From assembly GCA_034359265.1 (NCBI GenBank), contig CP136893.1, forward strand, positions 18,109,001 through 18,173,000: DNA of 64,000 bases, read 5' to 3'. This DNA is from Canna indica. Lineage: Eukaryota; Streptophyta; Magnoliopsida; Zingiberales; Cannaceae. The position numbers and the translations under genes are program-made. Of the stretch, positions 9,485 through 19,837 are shown in pieces. Under the pieces are notes generated by a model. That model saw only the letters and a list, made by a program, of their open reading frames with translations, did no database searches and was not told the DNA's origin. Position 1 is the stretch's first letter; each line of letters begins with the position of its first letter.

Positions 9485-10720
9485 ATGCTGCGTTGAGCGG
9501 CAGCGATAGTAATTCCACTGAACGCTAGGGCCAAGGCCTAGGCCGGGGGCAGGGAAGAGAGCAGTCAGAGGAGGGGGTACAGGACCCCATAGTTGCTCAG
9601 CTGCAGACTAGGGTGGCTTAGTTGACAGAGGCACTCCGTAGGGCGCAAGAGTTGAGGCGGCAGCAGCAGCAGCCGCAGCCGGTACCACTGGTACCCGTAG
9701 TGCCAGAAGTGATTGAGCTAGTAGCGTTGGTGGTCAGAGTCCCAGGGGCGCCCACCTACGCAGCCACTCCATTAAGCTTTGGCTGCCGGTGTTCACCGGG
9801 ACAAATAGGCAGGTAGAAGTCATCGATTTTTTGGGTGACTACTACGAGTTGTGTGTGGAGCTTGGGTGATCATCCGAGTCAGTGGCTCGCATGGTAAGCT
9901 TATTGCTCAGGGGACCGACAAAGAACTGGCTACAAACATGGAGGGACCGTAGGACAGTAGATGCACCACCCCCTACTTGGGAGGAGTTCAGGGCGGCCGT
10001 AGTGGAGCAGTACTTACCACTGAGTGTCTACGATAAGCGAGCAAGAGAGTTTGAGATGCTACGTCAGATGGGTGGTATGACCGTGTCAAACTACGAGATG
10101 GAGTTCACCGGGCTCTCTAAGTACCACCCAACCCTATTGGCTACTGAGACCGCCAAGGTCAAGAGGTTCGTCGGGGGGTTGAGACCCCAGATCAGCAGGC
10201 TCATCCATTATACCTAGGACACCACATTTGCTCGGGTAGCGGATGAGGCACTTAGGAAGGAAGCATTGGTGTCGTTCGAGAAATTTGACGGACCCGCAAA
10301 GAAGAAGTTCCAACCTCAGGGGGTAGGTGGTAGGCCTTGGCACTCTGAGGGCATTATTGCCACTGCAGACCAACAGGCGAGCTGGGGACACAGCAGTAGC
10401 CGGGGCTGTGGAGGCCCAGGGTCAGGGGCAGCGCGACAAGCAGAGTCCAGGGATGCCACTCAGAAGTCAAAAATGCCACAATGTGGTCGCAGTAACAAAA
10501 AGCAGGGGGGGACTTGCTATGGTCGCACGGATGCATGCTTCAGATGTGGGCAGGTTGGACATTTTAGGAAAGATTGTCCGGACAGAGGTGTCCAGAGAAC
10601 TAAGCAGTCGGGAGAAAAAGCACCAATGTTAGTTGGGTCAGTAGCTCAAAAGGGTCTGATGCAGAGCAGGGGCTCGCAAGTTAGTCACTCTGAGAGGCCG
10701 TCTGCCCGAGTTTACGCCAT
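9485..10720 (+). pseudogene. Gypsy gag pseudogene
   Basis: Pieces in shifting frames make a recognisable Gag. There is a Gln-rich N-terminal stretch (9622-9760), then the retrotransposon gag core at 9882-10217 (LLLRGPTKNWLQTW, WEEFRAAVVEQYLP, FEMLRQMGGMTVSNYEMEF). An in-frame TAG at 10216 is followed by more Gag and a zinc knuckle CFRCGQVGHFRKDC at about 10537-10578. Gag forms the virus-like particle and binds the RNA through the knuckle. The frame ends in a conserved VYAM motif at about 10720 that normally leads into the protease. Here the protease is deleted. Confidence 0.85.
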
Positions 10721-12732
10721 GTGCCTAAGACTGCCTTCAGGACTTGCTATGGCCACTTCGAGTTCCTAGTGATGTCATTTGGTCTGACCAATGCACCTAC
10801 GGCTTTCATGGATCTGATGAACCGAGTGTTCAAGGAGTACCTGGACACTTTTGTGATCGTCTTCATTGACGACATCTTGGTATACTCCAAGAGTAAGGAA
10901 GAGCACTCCGAGTATTTGAGGATGGTCTTAGAAACCCTCAAAGAGCACCGATTGTTCGCCAAATTCTGCAAGTGTGAATTCTGGTTGGAAAGTATAGGGT
11001 TCCTGGGCCATGTAGTGTCCAAGGAGGGGATAAGGGTGGATCCCGCAAAGGTGGAGGCTGTGCAGAACTGGAGGCGGCCGACCAGCGTGACTGAGATCCG
11101 CAGTTTCCTTAGGTTGGTTGGGTATTACTGGAAGTTTGTAGAAAACTTCTCTAGGATTGCAGCCCCTTTGACTCAGTTGACTCAGAAAAATGTCAAATTT
11201 GTATGGGATGGCAAGTGTGAGGCGACCTTCCAGAAGCTCAAAAAAATGATTGACGTCAACGCCCGTGTTGGCCGTACCTTCTATCTCAGGAGGATTCGTG
11301 ATCTACTGTGATGCCTCTCGGGTTGGCCTGGGCTATTTTCTGATGCAGTTTGGCAGAGCCTCCAATACTTGCTTACCCAAAAGGAGTTGAACCTCAGGCA
11401 GAGGAGGTGGCCGGAGCTCCTAAAGGACTATGACTGCACTATTATGTATCACTTGGAGAAAGCCAATGTAGTGGCAGATGCTTTGAGCAGAAAGTCCATG
11501 GGCAGCCTGGCCCATTTGGCAATCAGGAGAAGATCACTAGCTTGGGAACTAGCACTGTGCCTTGATGGGGAGTTCTGTCTGTATCAAATTCGGGTACCCT
11601 AGTGGCACACCTACGGGTATAGTCCACCTTGGTGGACATGTTGCGTGTCGCACAGGAGGAGGACGCATTTTGTTCAATGACAAGGGATATGGTCCGGAGA
11701 GGTGATATAGATGACGATTTTAGGGTCAACTCAAAGGGTGTCCTAAGGTTCAGAGACCGGATCGTGGTGCCTGATATGGCAGAGGTGCGCCGGCAAGTTT
11801 TGGAAATGGACCACCGTTCCACTTATACGATGCATCCGGGGGCCACCAAAATGTATCGAGACTTAAGGCAACACTATTGGTGGAAGGACATGAAAAGAGA
11901 GGCAACAGAGTTTGTATCCAAGTGTTTGGTCTGCCAGTAAGTGAAGGCCGAACACCAGAAACCCCCGAGGCTGCTACAGAACCTCGAGGTGCCCGAGTGG
12001 AAGTGGGAGAAGATCACCATGGACCCAGTGACCGGGCTGCCTAGGTCAGGAGGAGGGTTTGATTCCATTTGGGTGGTAATGGATCGGTTGACTAAGACCG
12101 CGCACTTCATTCCAGTCAAAATGACCTTTTCTGTTGAGTAGTACGCCAGACTATTTTTAGACAGGATTCTGGCATACCATGGTATCCCAGTGATGATCAT
12201 ATCAGATCGAGATACCCAGTTCACAGCCCGGTTTTGGTAGTCCTTTTAGGAGGTATTGGGTACTCAAGTGCGATTCAGCACAGCTTTCCATCCACAGACG
12301 GACGGATAGACTGAGAGAACCATCCAGACCCTGGAGGATATGCTGAGGGTGTGTGTCCTCGACCTGGCTAGCGATCGGGAAAAACACCTGCAGTTGATTG
12401 AATTCGCCTACAACAATAGCTATCACAGTAGCATTGGTATGCCCCCTTTTGAGGCCTTGTACGGGTGGAGATGCAGATCACCAGTGGGCTGGTTTGAGAC
12501 AGGAGAGACTCTCACGGTGGGTCCTGACTTGATCGAGGAGACAGTGGAGAAGGTGAAGCTGATAAAAGAAAGGCTGTTAGTGGCTCAGAGCCGCCAGAAA
12601 ATATATGCTGATAAGAAGACCAGAGAGTTGGAGTTCGCTGAAGGCGACTTGGCGTTCCTGAAGGTTTCCCCCATGAAAGGGGTAGTCCTGTTTGGGAGGA
12701 AGGGGAAGTTGAGTCCTAGGTTCATTGGTTAG
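10721..12732 (+). pseudogene. Gypsy pol pseudogene (partial RT, RNase H remnant, integrase)
   Basis: RT begins abruptly at PKTAFRT (10724) and keeps [16 protein letters not shown] and the catalytic FIDDILVYS (about 10861-10887); the fingers and the protease are missing. A frameshift and deletion near 11250 remove most of RNase H, leaving its end ([12 protein letters not shown], about 11459). Integrase follows: HHCC region (HPGATKMY to CLVCQ, 11820-11938), core with DRLTKTAHFIP and ISDRDTQF, and a TERTIQTLEDML helix. Stops are at 11938, 12139, 12238, 12247 and 12308. It ends at KLSPRFIG, where the integrase C-terminus should continue. The element cannot transpose by itself. Confidence 0.87.
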
Positions 12733-14086
12733 TGGGCTTAGGTACCCAAAGTGTTTTCACAACACTTGGGTTCATTTTAAAGGCACAATCATAGATGGCA
12801 TGCCCATAAGCACCACAACAAAAGCAATGTCTATTAAATTTCTTTTTGTTTTTACTATGGACATGAGATTTATTTGTAGAATGCTTGTCATTTGAACTAA
12901 GATGAGCATGAGCATTCTTAGATGAAACATTTTTATTTTGAACATGAGATTTAAAGGTAGAATGTCTAACATGAGATTTAACATTAGCATGAACATTATT
13001 TTTACTAAAATTCTTAAATGAGGAAGTATTTTTCATTTCATTCACTTTCTTGTTTAGGTTTAGAACCTCATTTTTCAAATCAATCATTGAGTTGTCTAAA
13101 GCATGCATTTGTGATTTCAACATATAATTTTTCTTTTTGATTTTTGAGTTTTGATTTTTCAAAGACTCATTCTCAATTTTGAAATCATTCTTCAATTTTT
13201 CATTTTTATTTTTCAAATCCTTAGTGTCAATACTTAAAGTATCATTGCATGGATTGTTGACACTAATTCTTAGCTTCTCATTTTCTAATTTTGCATCGTG
13301 TAATTGAGAGCTAAGATTTGAGTTTTCTTTCTTCAAATTTTTGTTTTCTTTATCTTTCTTAACAAGCAAGGCATACATGATTTTGTACTTATCCATCAAT
13401 TCATCAAAATCACGAGAGCTAGATGAGTTAATACTATTATTGTTATTAGCATGACTAGAAGAGGTGGAGTGTACCTCATTGTCATCATTCATGAGGCATT
13501 CTTTTGATATGGCTTTATAGTCATGAAGGGAGGATGCTTCACTTGAGTAGGATGATGTGGAAGCATTTGACCTCCTCTTTGCCTTGATCTTCATTGTAGG
13601 GCAATTCTTCCTAACATGCCCTTTCTCTTTGCATGCATGACACACTATCTTCCTTTTTTGGCTCTTTGTACTTCTATGGCTAGAAACACTAAAAGCTTCA
13701 AGAACTTCATTAGATATAGGAGTATGACAATTGTCATAATCTCCTTCATTTAGAGTAATAAGTTCTTCACTTTTAGCATAATCATAAAGCATATTCAAAG
13801 TACCCCAAATATCATATGCTGAAGTACAATGCATGATTTTTTCAAATATATTATTTTCCAAAGAACAAAATAAGCAATTTTTAGCTTTGGCATTTAACTC
13901 AAACATGTTAATTTGTTCTTGGGTCCATGCATCCATATTTTTCTTAGGTTCAATATATTGGATTTTTACCATGTTGTAGACACCTAAACCTTGAGTCTTT
14001 AGAAAGGTGTACATCCTAGATTTCCATAGACCAAAGTTTAATTCATCGAACCTAGGAGGTCTAGACGCTACCGACTCTAGAGCCAT
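12722..14086 (-). CDS. Copia gag (UBN2-type, coiled coil, two zinc knuckles), 3'-truncated
   Basis: The likely start is the Met at 14086 (MALESVASRPPRFD), just after the primer-binding site; the frame is also open upstream into the LTR but that is not Gag. The N-terminal region (FDELNFGLWKSRMYTFLK, YDIWGTLNMLYD) matches the copia Gag domain. It is followed by a knuckle CHACKEKGHVRKNC, a Ser-rich linker, a long Lys/Asn/Glu coiled coil (about residues 220-370) and a second knuckle CFCCGAYGHAIYDC. The final residues WVPKPTNQ and the stop codon fall on the junction with gypsy DNA, so the natural Gag-Pol continuation is missing. The frame is unbroken over 455 codons, better preserved than most genes here. 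Confidence 0.85.
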   Translation of the reverse strand: MALESVASRPPRFDELNFGLWKSRMYTFLKTQGLGVYNMVKIQYIEPKKNMDAWTQEQINMFELNAKAKNCLFCSLENNIFEKIMHCTSAYDIWGTLNMLYDYAKSEELITLNEGDYDNCHTPISNEVLEAFSVSSHRSTKSQKRKIVCHACKEKGHVRKNCPTMKIKAKRRSNASTSSYSSEASSLHDYKAISKECLMNDDNEVHSTSSSHANNNNSINSSSSRDFDELMDKYKIMYALLVKKDKENKNLKKENSNLSSQLHDAKLENEKLRISVNNPCNDTLSIDTKDLKNKNEKLKNDFKIENESLKNQNSKIKKKNYMLKSQMHALDNSMIDLKNEVLNLNKKVNEMKNTSSFKNFSKNNVHANVKSHVRHSTFKSHVQNKNVSSKNAHAHLSSNDKHSTNKSHVHSKNKKKFNRHCFCCGAYGHAIYDCAFKMNPSVVKTLWVPKPTNQ

Positions 14087-14138
14087 TTCTAGATCGAGAC
14101 GAATTGTAGAAAGAATGGTGAAATCATAATCTACGACC

Positions 14139-14152
14139 TGCTCTGATACCAA
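14139..14152 (-). promoter_or_regulatory. Copia A primer-binding site
   Basis: Minus strand TTGGTATCAGAGCA, immediately after the LTR end at 14154, complementary to initiator tRNA-Met. Confidence 0.85.
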
Positions 14153-14153
14153 T

Positions 14154-15701
14154 TGAAGGCGAAATGGCGACACTAGAGGGGGGGTGAATAGTATATTTTC
14201 TAAACCAATTAGCCTAAATTCTAATTTAATCGTTTCTCTAACTTGATTAGGCAAGATGCAATTATGCGATGAATGAATGCGGAAGCGATAAATAATTAAG
14301 CAATTAACGCAAAGACTGAATTTATAGTGGTTCGGCCCCAATGCCTACTCCACTACCTAAGCACCCCGCTTAGGATTTCCAAACTAGTTTTACTAGATTA
14401 ATTTGAGTTTCCCTTATACACGAGGACTTTTCACCGGAAAGTCTCACTCTCGACCTAAGGTACTTCCACATCCGGAAGTCTCCGCCTTCTTATCTAGAAC
14501 ACTTATCCCACCTCAACCCTAAGGGACAACTAAACTAATCCTAGTAAACACTCAGTTTACACAAGTGACTTTACACCTAACACCAGGTAACCACTTTACA
14601 CAACCAAGACCTAATCACAAGGTCTTCTACAAACCCAAAACAAATAAACGTTCAAATAACGGTAAAATACACAACGAAAAGAGCTAAATGATAAATACAA
14701 TATTAACTACTCTTTTCAGGCTTTCAAAACCTCCAACTTGTCAATGAGCTTAAACAAAATCCTGAGTTGAGGAAGCAAACGACGCTTGAAGAAGAACTCG
14801 TGGAAGTAGCAGAGCGTGCTTGATCAATCTTTGGAAGGCTTTGATCTTCCTTTTAATAGCTCAATAAAATCTGTAATAGAGAAGGAAGAAGATCAAATGA
14901 ATCATAACTGGGTGTATTTATAACCAGGTGAAGAAACGGCATTCAACGGATAGAAAACTATACATTATAGGCCGTCGGTCGAAGCGCAGGTCGAAGCATC
15001 GGTCGACCGGTCCTTCGACCACTTCTGTTTACCTTGTGGTCGGTCGACCGACTGGTCGACCGCCAGACGCAGATCGCATGTTCCACGATCTTCGGTCGAC
15101 CCGTCGATCGGCCGACACGGTATTGCATCGTGACTCATATGCAGGTCGGTCGACCGATTGGTCGACCGCCAGCCTCGGCCCGGTTCTTTCACCATTCGGT
15201 CGACCCGTCGATCGACCGACGTGATCTTGCATCGCGGGAATCAGCAGGTCGGTCGATTGACGGGTCGACCGCCCAAGCTACTGCCCATTTTGGGCTTCCA
15301 TCGGTCGACCGCTCGGTCGACTGAAGTAGCTCTGCTATTTTCTTTACCTTCGGTCGGTCGACTGACCGGTCGACCGAACCTAGGCTGAATGTTATTTTTT
15401 TAGCCTATTTCTTCCGCGCTTCATTTTTGGGTTCCAGCTTTCAACGAGCATCATCTTGGAGAGCTTTAGACTTGATCTTTGGACTCGTCCAAGCGACTTT
15501 GGTGCACTCATCGATCTTCGGGAAACTTCCGCGACGATCAATGTCCTTCCAATTTCTCCAATTTATCCGATCGAGGACATCGAACGCTAGTCGATATGGA
15601 ACCTGAAAGATATTCTCAATGAAATAATTAGTTCCATGTTTATTATCATCAAAACCATTAAAATCGAGATTAAGGCTAAGGTTGAAAACCTAAAGCCAAC
15701 A
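14154..15701 (-). repeat. Copia A 5' LTR (1548 bp)
   Basis: Bounded by TGTTGGC (minus-strand start, 15701) and TTCA (end, 14154). It contains a minus-strand TATA box at 14922-14915 (TATAAATA). Upstream of that in transcription order lies a dense cluster of the palindromic TCGGTCGACCGA motif between about 14975 and 15385. The frames found in that cluster come from the repeat and are not genes. Confidence 0.85.
14915..14922 (-). promoter_or_regulatory. TATA box of copia A LTR
   Basis: TATAAATA on the minus strand within the LTR. The same box recurs at the same place in the element B LTR copies, supporting a promoter role. Confidence 0.6.
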
Positions 15702-15954
15702 CACTTCCCTATTTTGTAGGTAGAGCATGGGGGCATGTATGGCATGGTATATTTCCTAATTGTTAGGGAAATATTTACCTGTCATGTCTTGAGGATTTGA
15801 ATTTTTGAAAGAGAACTATTTACATGTCATATCTTGAAAGATTCTTTCCTAGTTCAAATGAGATTTGAATTTTGGAAAGGAAAATATTTACATGCCATAT
15901 CTTGATAGATTATTTCCATAGTGGGCGGCACCTTGAGAAAAAAGAGATGTCACA
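15702..15954. other. Spacer between copia A and copia C
   Basis: No gene. Three imperfect copies of a TTTACATGTCATATCTTG-type segment occur at about 15776, 15829 and 15889. Origin unknown: host DNA or an older, unrecognised element. Confidence 0.4.
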
Positions 15955-17087
15955 TGTTGGTGAAATGGCCACACTAGAGGGGGGTGAATAGTATGTTAAC
16001 TAATACTATTTGCCTAAATCTAGTTTTAATCATTTAGTTGATGTCTTAGGCAATTCACAATTGAACGACTAAATGCGGAAGCGATTAATGATAAAACAAT
16101 TAACACAAACAAAATATCAATGCTAACACAATAATTTATAGTGGTTCGGCCCCAATGCCTACTCCACTACCTAAGCACCCCGTTTAGGATTTGCAAACTA
16201 GTTTAACTAGATTAATTAGCTTCCTTACAATGAGGACTTTACACCAGAAAGTCTCCGCTCTCAAACCGAAGGCACTTCCACACCCGGAAGTATCCCGTCT
16301 TCCTACCGAGAGCACTCTCCCACCTCAACCCTAAGGATAACTCAATTAATCCCAGCAAACTACGTTTACACCGGTGGATTTAAACCTCAAACACAAAGGC
16401 TACCACCCAATTTCAAGACCTACACTCTAGGTCTTACTCTAACTCAAATACAAAGAAATAAACAAGAAAATACAACACTATATGGAGCAATAAATCAAAT
16501 AATAAAATACTTAGGTCCACAACAAACTCCCTAGTCCTCTTGATGCCTCAAGGTGATGAATCGATGAAGCTTTAAAGGCTATATCAAGGAATGAGAGATC
16601 AAACTAGGGTTTCTCCAAGTAATGGCTCAATGAAAGCTTGGAAATGATCAAGGATGGCTCAATGAACTGTAGGAGTGATCAAAAGTGTCAAAGGAAGACT
16701 GGGACATTGTCACGCCCCAACTCAGGTTCACGTGACCGGCCAGGGTATACGTGCCTATATTCCGCAGCCTAAATCATGCACATGCCAACTCAACAAAAAA
16801 CATAGCGGAAAGAAATAAACAAGTTTTATTTCAAATCGAAAACCAAACAGAATTCATTATAAGTAAGTTTAGCAAAAATATAAAGTGCGGAAATAATACA
16901 TTGGTTCAATTGTTCAATTACAATGAAATCTGAAATAAAGACATGAATGTCCCCAAGACAACAACTCCAAAACACTGAAACATAAGTACATGACTAACTA
17001 CCAAAAAATTGACTACGACCCCTAACTAGGATTGCTATGAGATCATGTGGCTCCTCTGTCCTCCAACCGCGCCAAGTGCTCCAGCCC

Positions 17088-17434
17088 AACTCACCGGTCA
17101 GGCTCTGCAAAACAAAAACAAAATGGCAACGGGTGAGTTCAAAAGAACTCAGTGAGCGGTTTTACCAACCCCCATGAGAAACTAAACACAGATAGGAAGC
17201 ATAAAGCAAAAACTCCTGACTCAAGCAGGAAATGTCACAAGGGAGTGACCAGCTAACAGCCAAACTCACCGGTCAGGCTCTACAAAATAAAAACAAAATG
17301 ACAACGGGTGAGTTCAAAAGAACTCAGAGAGCGGTTCTACCAACCCCCACGAGAAACTAAACACAGATAGGAAGCATAAAGCAAAAACTCCTAACTCAAG
17401 CAAGAAATATCATAAGGGAGTGACCAGCTAACAG
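17088..17434. repeat. 175-bp tandem duplication inside solo LTR 1
   Basis: AACTCACCGGTCAGGCTCT starts at 17088 and again at 17263. The two copies are nearly identical to the shared end GAGTGACCAGCTAACAG. A recent local duplication. Confidence 0.85.
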
Positions 17435-17519
17435 ACCATCTGGCCACCTGCCCGAAGGCAGCCAACACCCAAACAGTGAAGATCAAAAGGCCTAAGATTA
17501 CCATACCCTAAGACAACAA

Positions 17520-17830
17520 AACAAACTAGGATAATCGGAAAGGCCCTTCAAACTTATCCTAATATAAAGAATTGGCCCATCCGAACTTGCTCCACGAGAC
17601 GCGAAGGAAAAATCGAGAATCGCCCATCCGAACTTGCCCCTTTAACATATCATAGGAATAATCAGGATTTGCCCATCCGAACTTATTCCTTAAAAGCACA
17701 TCGGAAATAATCGGGTAGGCCCTCCTAACTTATTCCACGAGGCCAAATCGGAACAATCAGAATTTGCCCATCCGAACTTGTTCCAATAAATAACGTAGGA
17801 GTAATCGGGATTCGCCCATTCATAAAAATA
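17520..17830. repeat. Diverged tandem repeat, about 58-bp unit, in solo LTR 1
   Basis: About five to six imperfect units built around GCCCATCCGAACTTG followed by an AATCGGG-type segment. Copies differ by indels and substitutions, so the array is older than the 175-bp duplication next to it. Confidence 0.65.
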
Positions 17831-19837
17831 TGGCACATCATGACCTAAATCAAGTCTCTCCTACGGTGTCTTAGGGGTGTCCTTATTAGGAAGCGTCTCA
17901 ACACTCCAATACCTGACCCCCAACTCCTAGACTCGTAATGTCATAAACCCGTGAGGTTTTGTTTCATGCATAACTTATTTGTTGGTTCACAACAGATTAT
18001 GTTGACCCCTTGTTCAATTTTAATTATGCAATTAAAATTTAGATCACCAAGATTAGGGTTTTGTTTTAGCTTACTGTTATGCCTGAAACTGATGTATCTA
18101 ACCTGAATCTGGTTTCCAGAGTGTGACCCATGTTTCCAAACTATATTTTTTGGTCGAAACGATAGGTTACACGACTATGTTCAGAAAAATACAAACATCA
18201 CAAAAGTATTTCAAAAACAATGCAGATTCATCATCTCAGCATGAAATTTCAGCAACATTGAATTTTCAGCACAGCATGAAAATAAATCCGAAATTTACAG
18301 AAATTAGATCCTTAATTATCATCAAACAGAATACTAATCTTGAATCTCTCAAATTAGCCTTATTTAAATCTCTCAAATTTCATACTTATTAAACAAGGCT
18401 AACAAACACCAACAACACCATAAACAAGAACAAGCATCATGATCAAGAACCCTTCTTCAAGAATCTTCATGGCATCAATATCAAGATCTTAATTTTATAA
18501 AACATGATTTTTATCCAAAAATCACAGATTAATTACAAGGCATGCTTGAACATATAGGAACTCAATTTAATAAGCAATTTAAGGCATGGATCTCAAGAAC
18601 ATAAAAAACTCTCACTTAGGCATTCCACCGAACACCTTGAGGGCACCCTTGTCTCCACCTTGGCCGAGCACCCCTAGGGTCATCCTAGGGCTACCGAACC
18701 CCATAGGGAAGGGTTTAGGGCCTCCTCAAACACGGCAATCAAAATGAACGGCGAAAATTTGAGAGATCGATGGAAAACAAATCAAGAACATCCTAGCCTT
18801 CAAGAATGGCTTCAATAATTCGAAGAAACCTAAAAAGAAGGAGGGTAAAACCACTCACCCGAATAGGAAGGATGATTAGAGGGGAAATCCCGAACAACGG
18901 CCCTCGAATTCGGCTTCAAGAATCGGCGGATCAACTCAAAGAAGGGAGAAAGGGGGCGGCGGCTCACTTCAAGCCGCCGGCTTGAAGAGAGGGAAATAGG
19001 GAGAGAGAGGGGCTGGCTCGGCTTCAGGCGGCTCCTCTCAGCTCGGCTCCAAAGGAAAGGAAGAAAAGGAAAAAGAGGGGAAGGGGCTCGGCGGCTCAGC
19101 GGCTCAGCTCTTGAGGGCGGCGGCTCCAAGGATGAGGAAGAGAGAGAGAGCTGGCTGGCGGTTCCTCTTCTCAATTGGCTTGTGCGGTTCCAATAGGGAG
19201 CCGCAAGCCAAGGGGAGGGGGTTTTATACTCTCTCTTCAACCCTAACTCCACTAAACCCTTTATCAAACCCGCATCCGCCTCAAGCCGAACCAGAACCCA
19301 CTAACTTAATTAATCATATTCTAATCCCATGCTACCACAAGCATCAATCACATGTATATCATAATAACATAATGAAATAACTCAAGCACACGCAATAGGA
19401 TAATTAAATAATTTCATCATTGCGGAAAACAAATTGCATATTTCACATGTAACATAATCAAATAAATTAGTTATATAATTATAACTCACAATTCAACTTA
19501 CCCGAGCTCGCAACCTCACACCGGATAACGAGTCGACACGGCTCAATCTAGAACTAGCCCGCTAGGCTGGCAAACACTGTTGTATTACAAACATCAATAT
19601 TTATAGAGCCATGAAGGAGACGCGGGTGAAACACTGCTCAACGGCTCGAAAACTAGTCATTTTTCGCCTTCCAGTCATTTGTCGATCGATCGTCGGTCGA
19701 CCACCGAGCGACCGAAGTCATTCTGCCACTATCTGGCACACTTTGGTCGACCGACTGGCCTACCATTAGTTTTTGGCAGTATTCGGTCGATCGACTGGTC
19801 GACCGAAACTGGGCAGACTGCACTACTTGATTTGGCT

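Larger units (their letters stand above)
9185..12732 (+). mobile_element. Ty3/gypsy (chromovirus-like) element, truncated and internally deleted
   Basis: Order seen: the last 80 bp or so of a 5' LTR (ending GGGGCGTGACA at 9263), a tRNA-Met primer-binding site, gag, the RT second half, an RNase H remnant and integrase. The 3' part (integrase tail, any chromodomain, 3' LTR) is absent because copia element A begins at about 12733. The LTR end matches, in reverse complement, the beginning of the two solo LTRs at 16708 and 49759 (TGTCACGCCCCAA), so all three belong to one superfamily with LTRs near 2.9 kb. Many stops look like CAG to TAG decay. Confidence 0.85.
12733..15701 (-). mobile_element. 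Ty1/copia element A, 5' LTR plus gag only
   Basis: Minus-strand element: LTR (15701-14154), primer-binding site, gag (14086-12722), then an abrupt end inside gypsy pol sequence. No pol or second LTR is seen, so its 3' two-thirds are missing. The LTR begins TGTTGGCTTTAGG and ends CGCCTTCA on the minus strand. The Gag resembles that of element B. Five bases beyond the LTR start read CACTT (15702-15706), but the matching duplication is lost with the other end. Confidence 0.85.
16708..19589 (-). mobile_element. Solo gypsy LTR 1 (2882 bp)
   Basis: Starts TGTCACGCCCCAA and ends TGTATTACA, the TG...CA ends of a long LTR in minus orientation. Flanks GACAT (16703-16707) and AACAT (19590-19594) are an imperfect 5-bp target duplication, and the two sides of the interrupted copia LTR resume across it. 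No internal region is present, so the rest was probably lost by LTR-LTR recombination. Scattered short frames within it show no domain. It is the same family as the LTR at 49759 and the 5' LTR end at 9263. Confidence 0.85.

Noticed and set aside
14928..15388. Overlapping Arg/Ser/Thr-rich frames on both strands in copia A LTR, and similar ones at 19679-26346 and 32697-33017
   Set aside because: All are readings of the GGTCGACC repeat inside LTRs; the frames change with each unit.
18830..19380. Pro/Ser/Arg-rich frames around 18830-19267 (minus) and 19111-19380 (plus)
   Set aside because: They lie inside solo LTR 1, are low-complexity GC-rich sequence and overlap on both strands.
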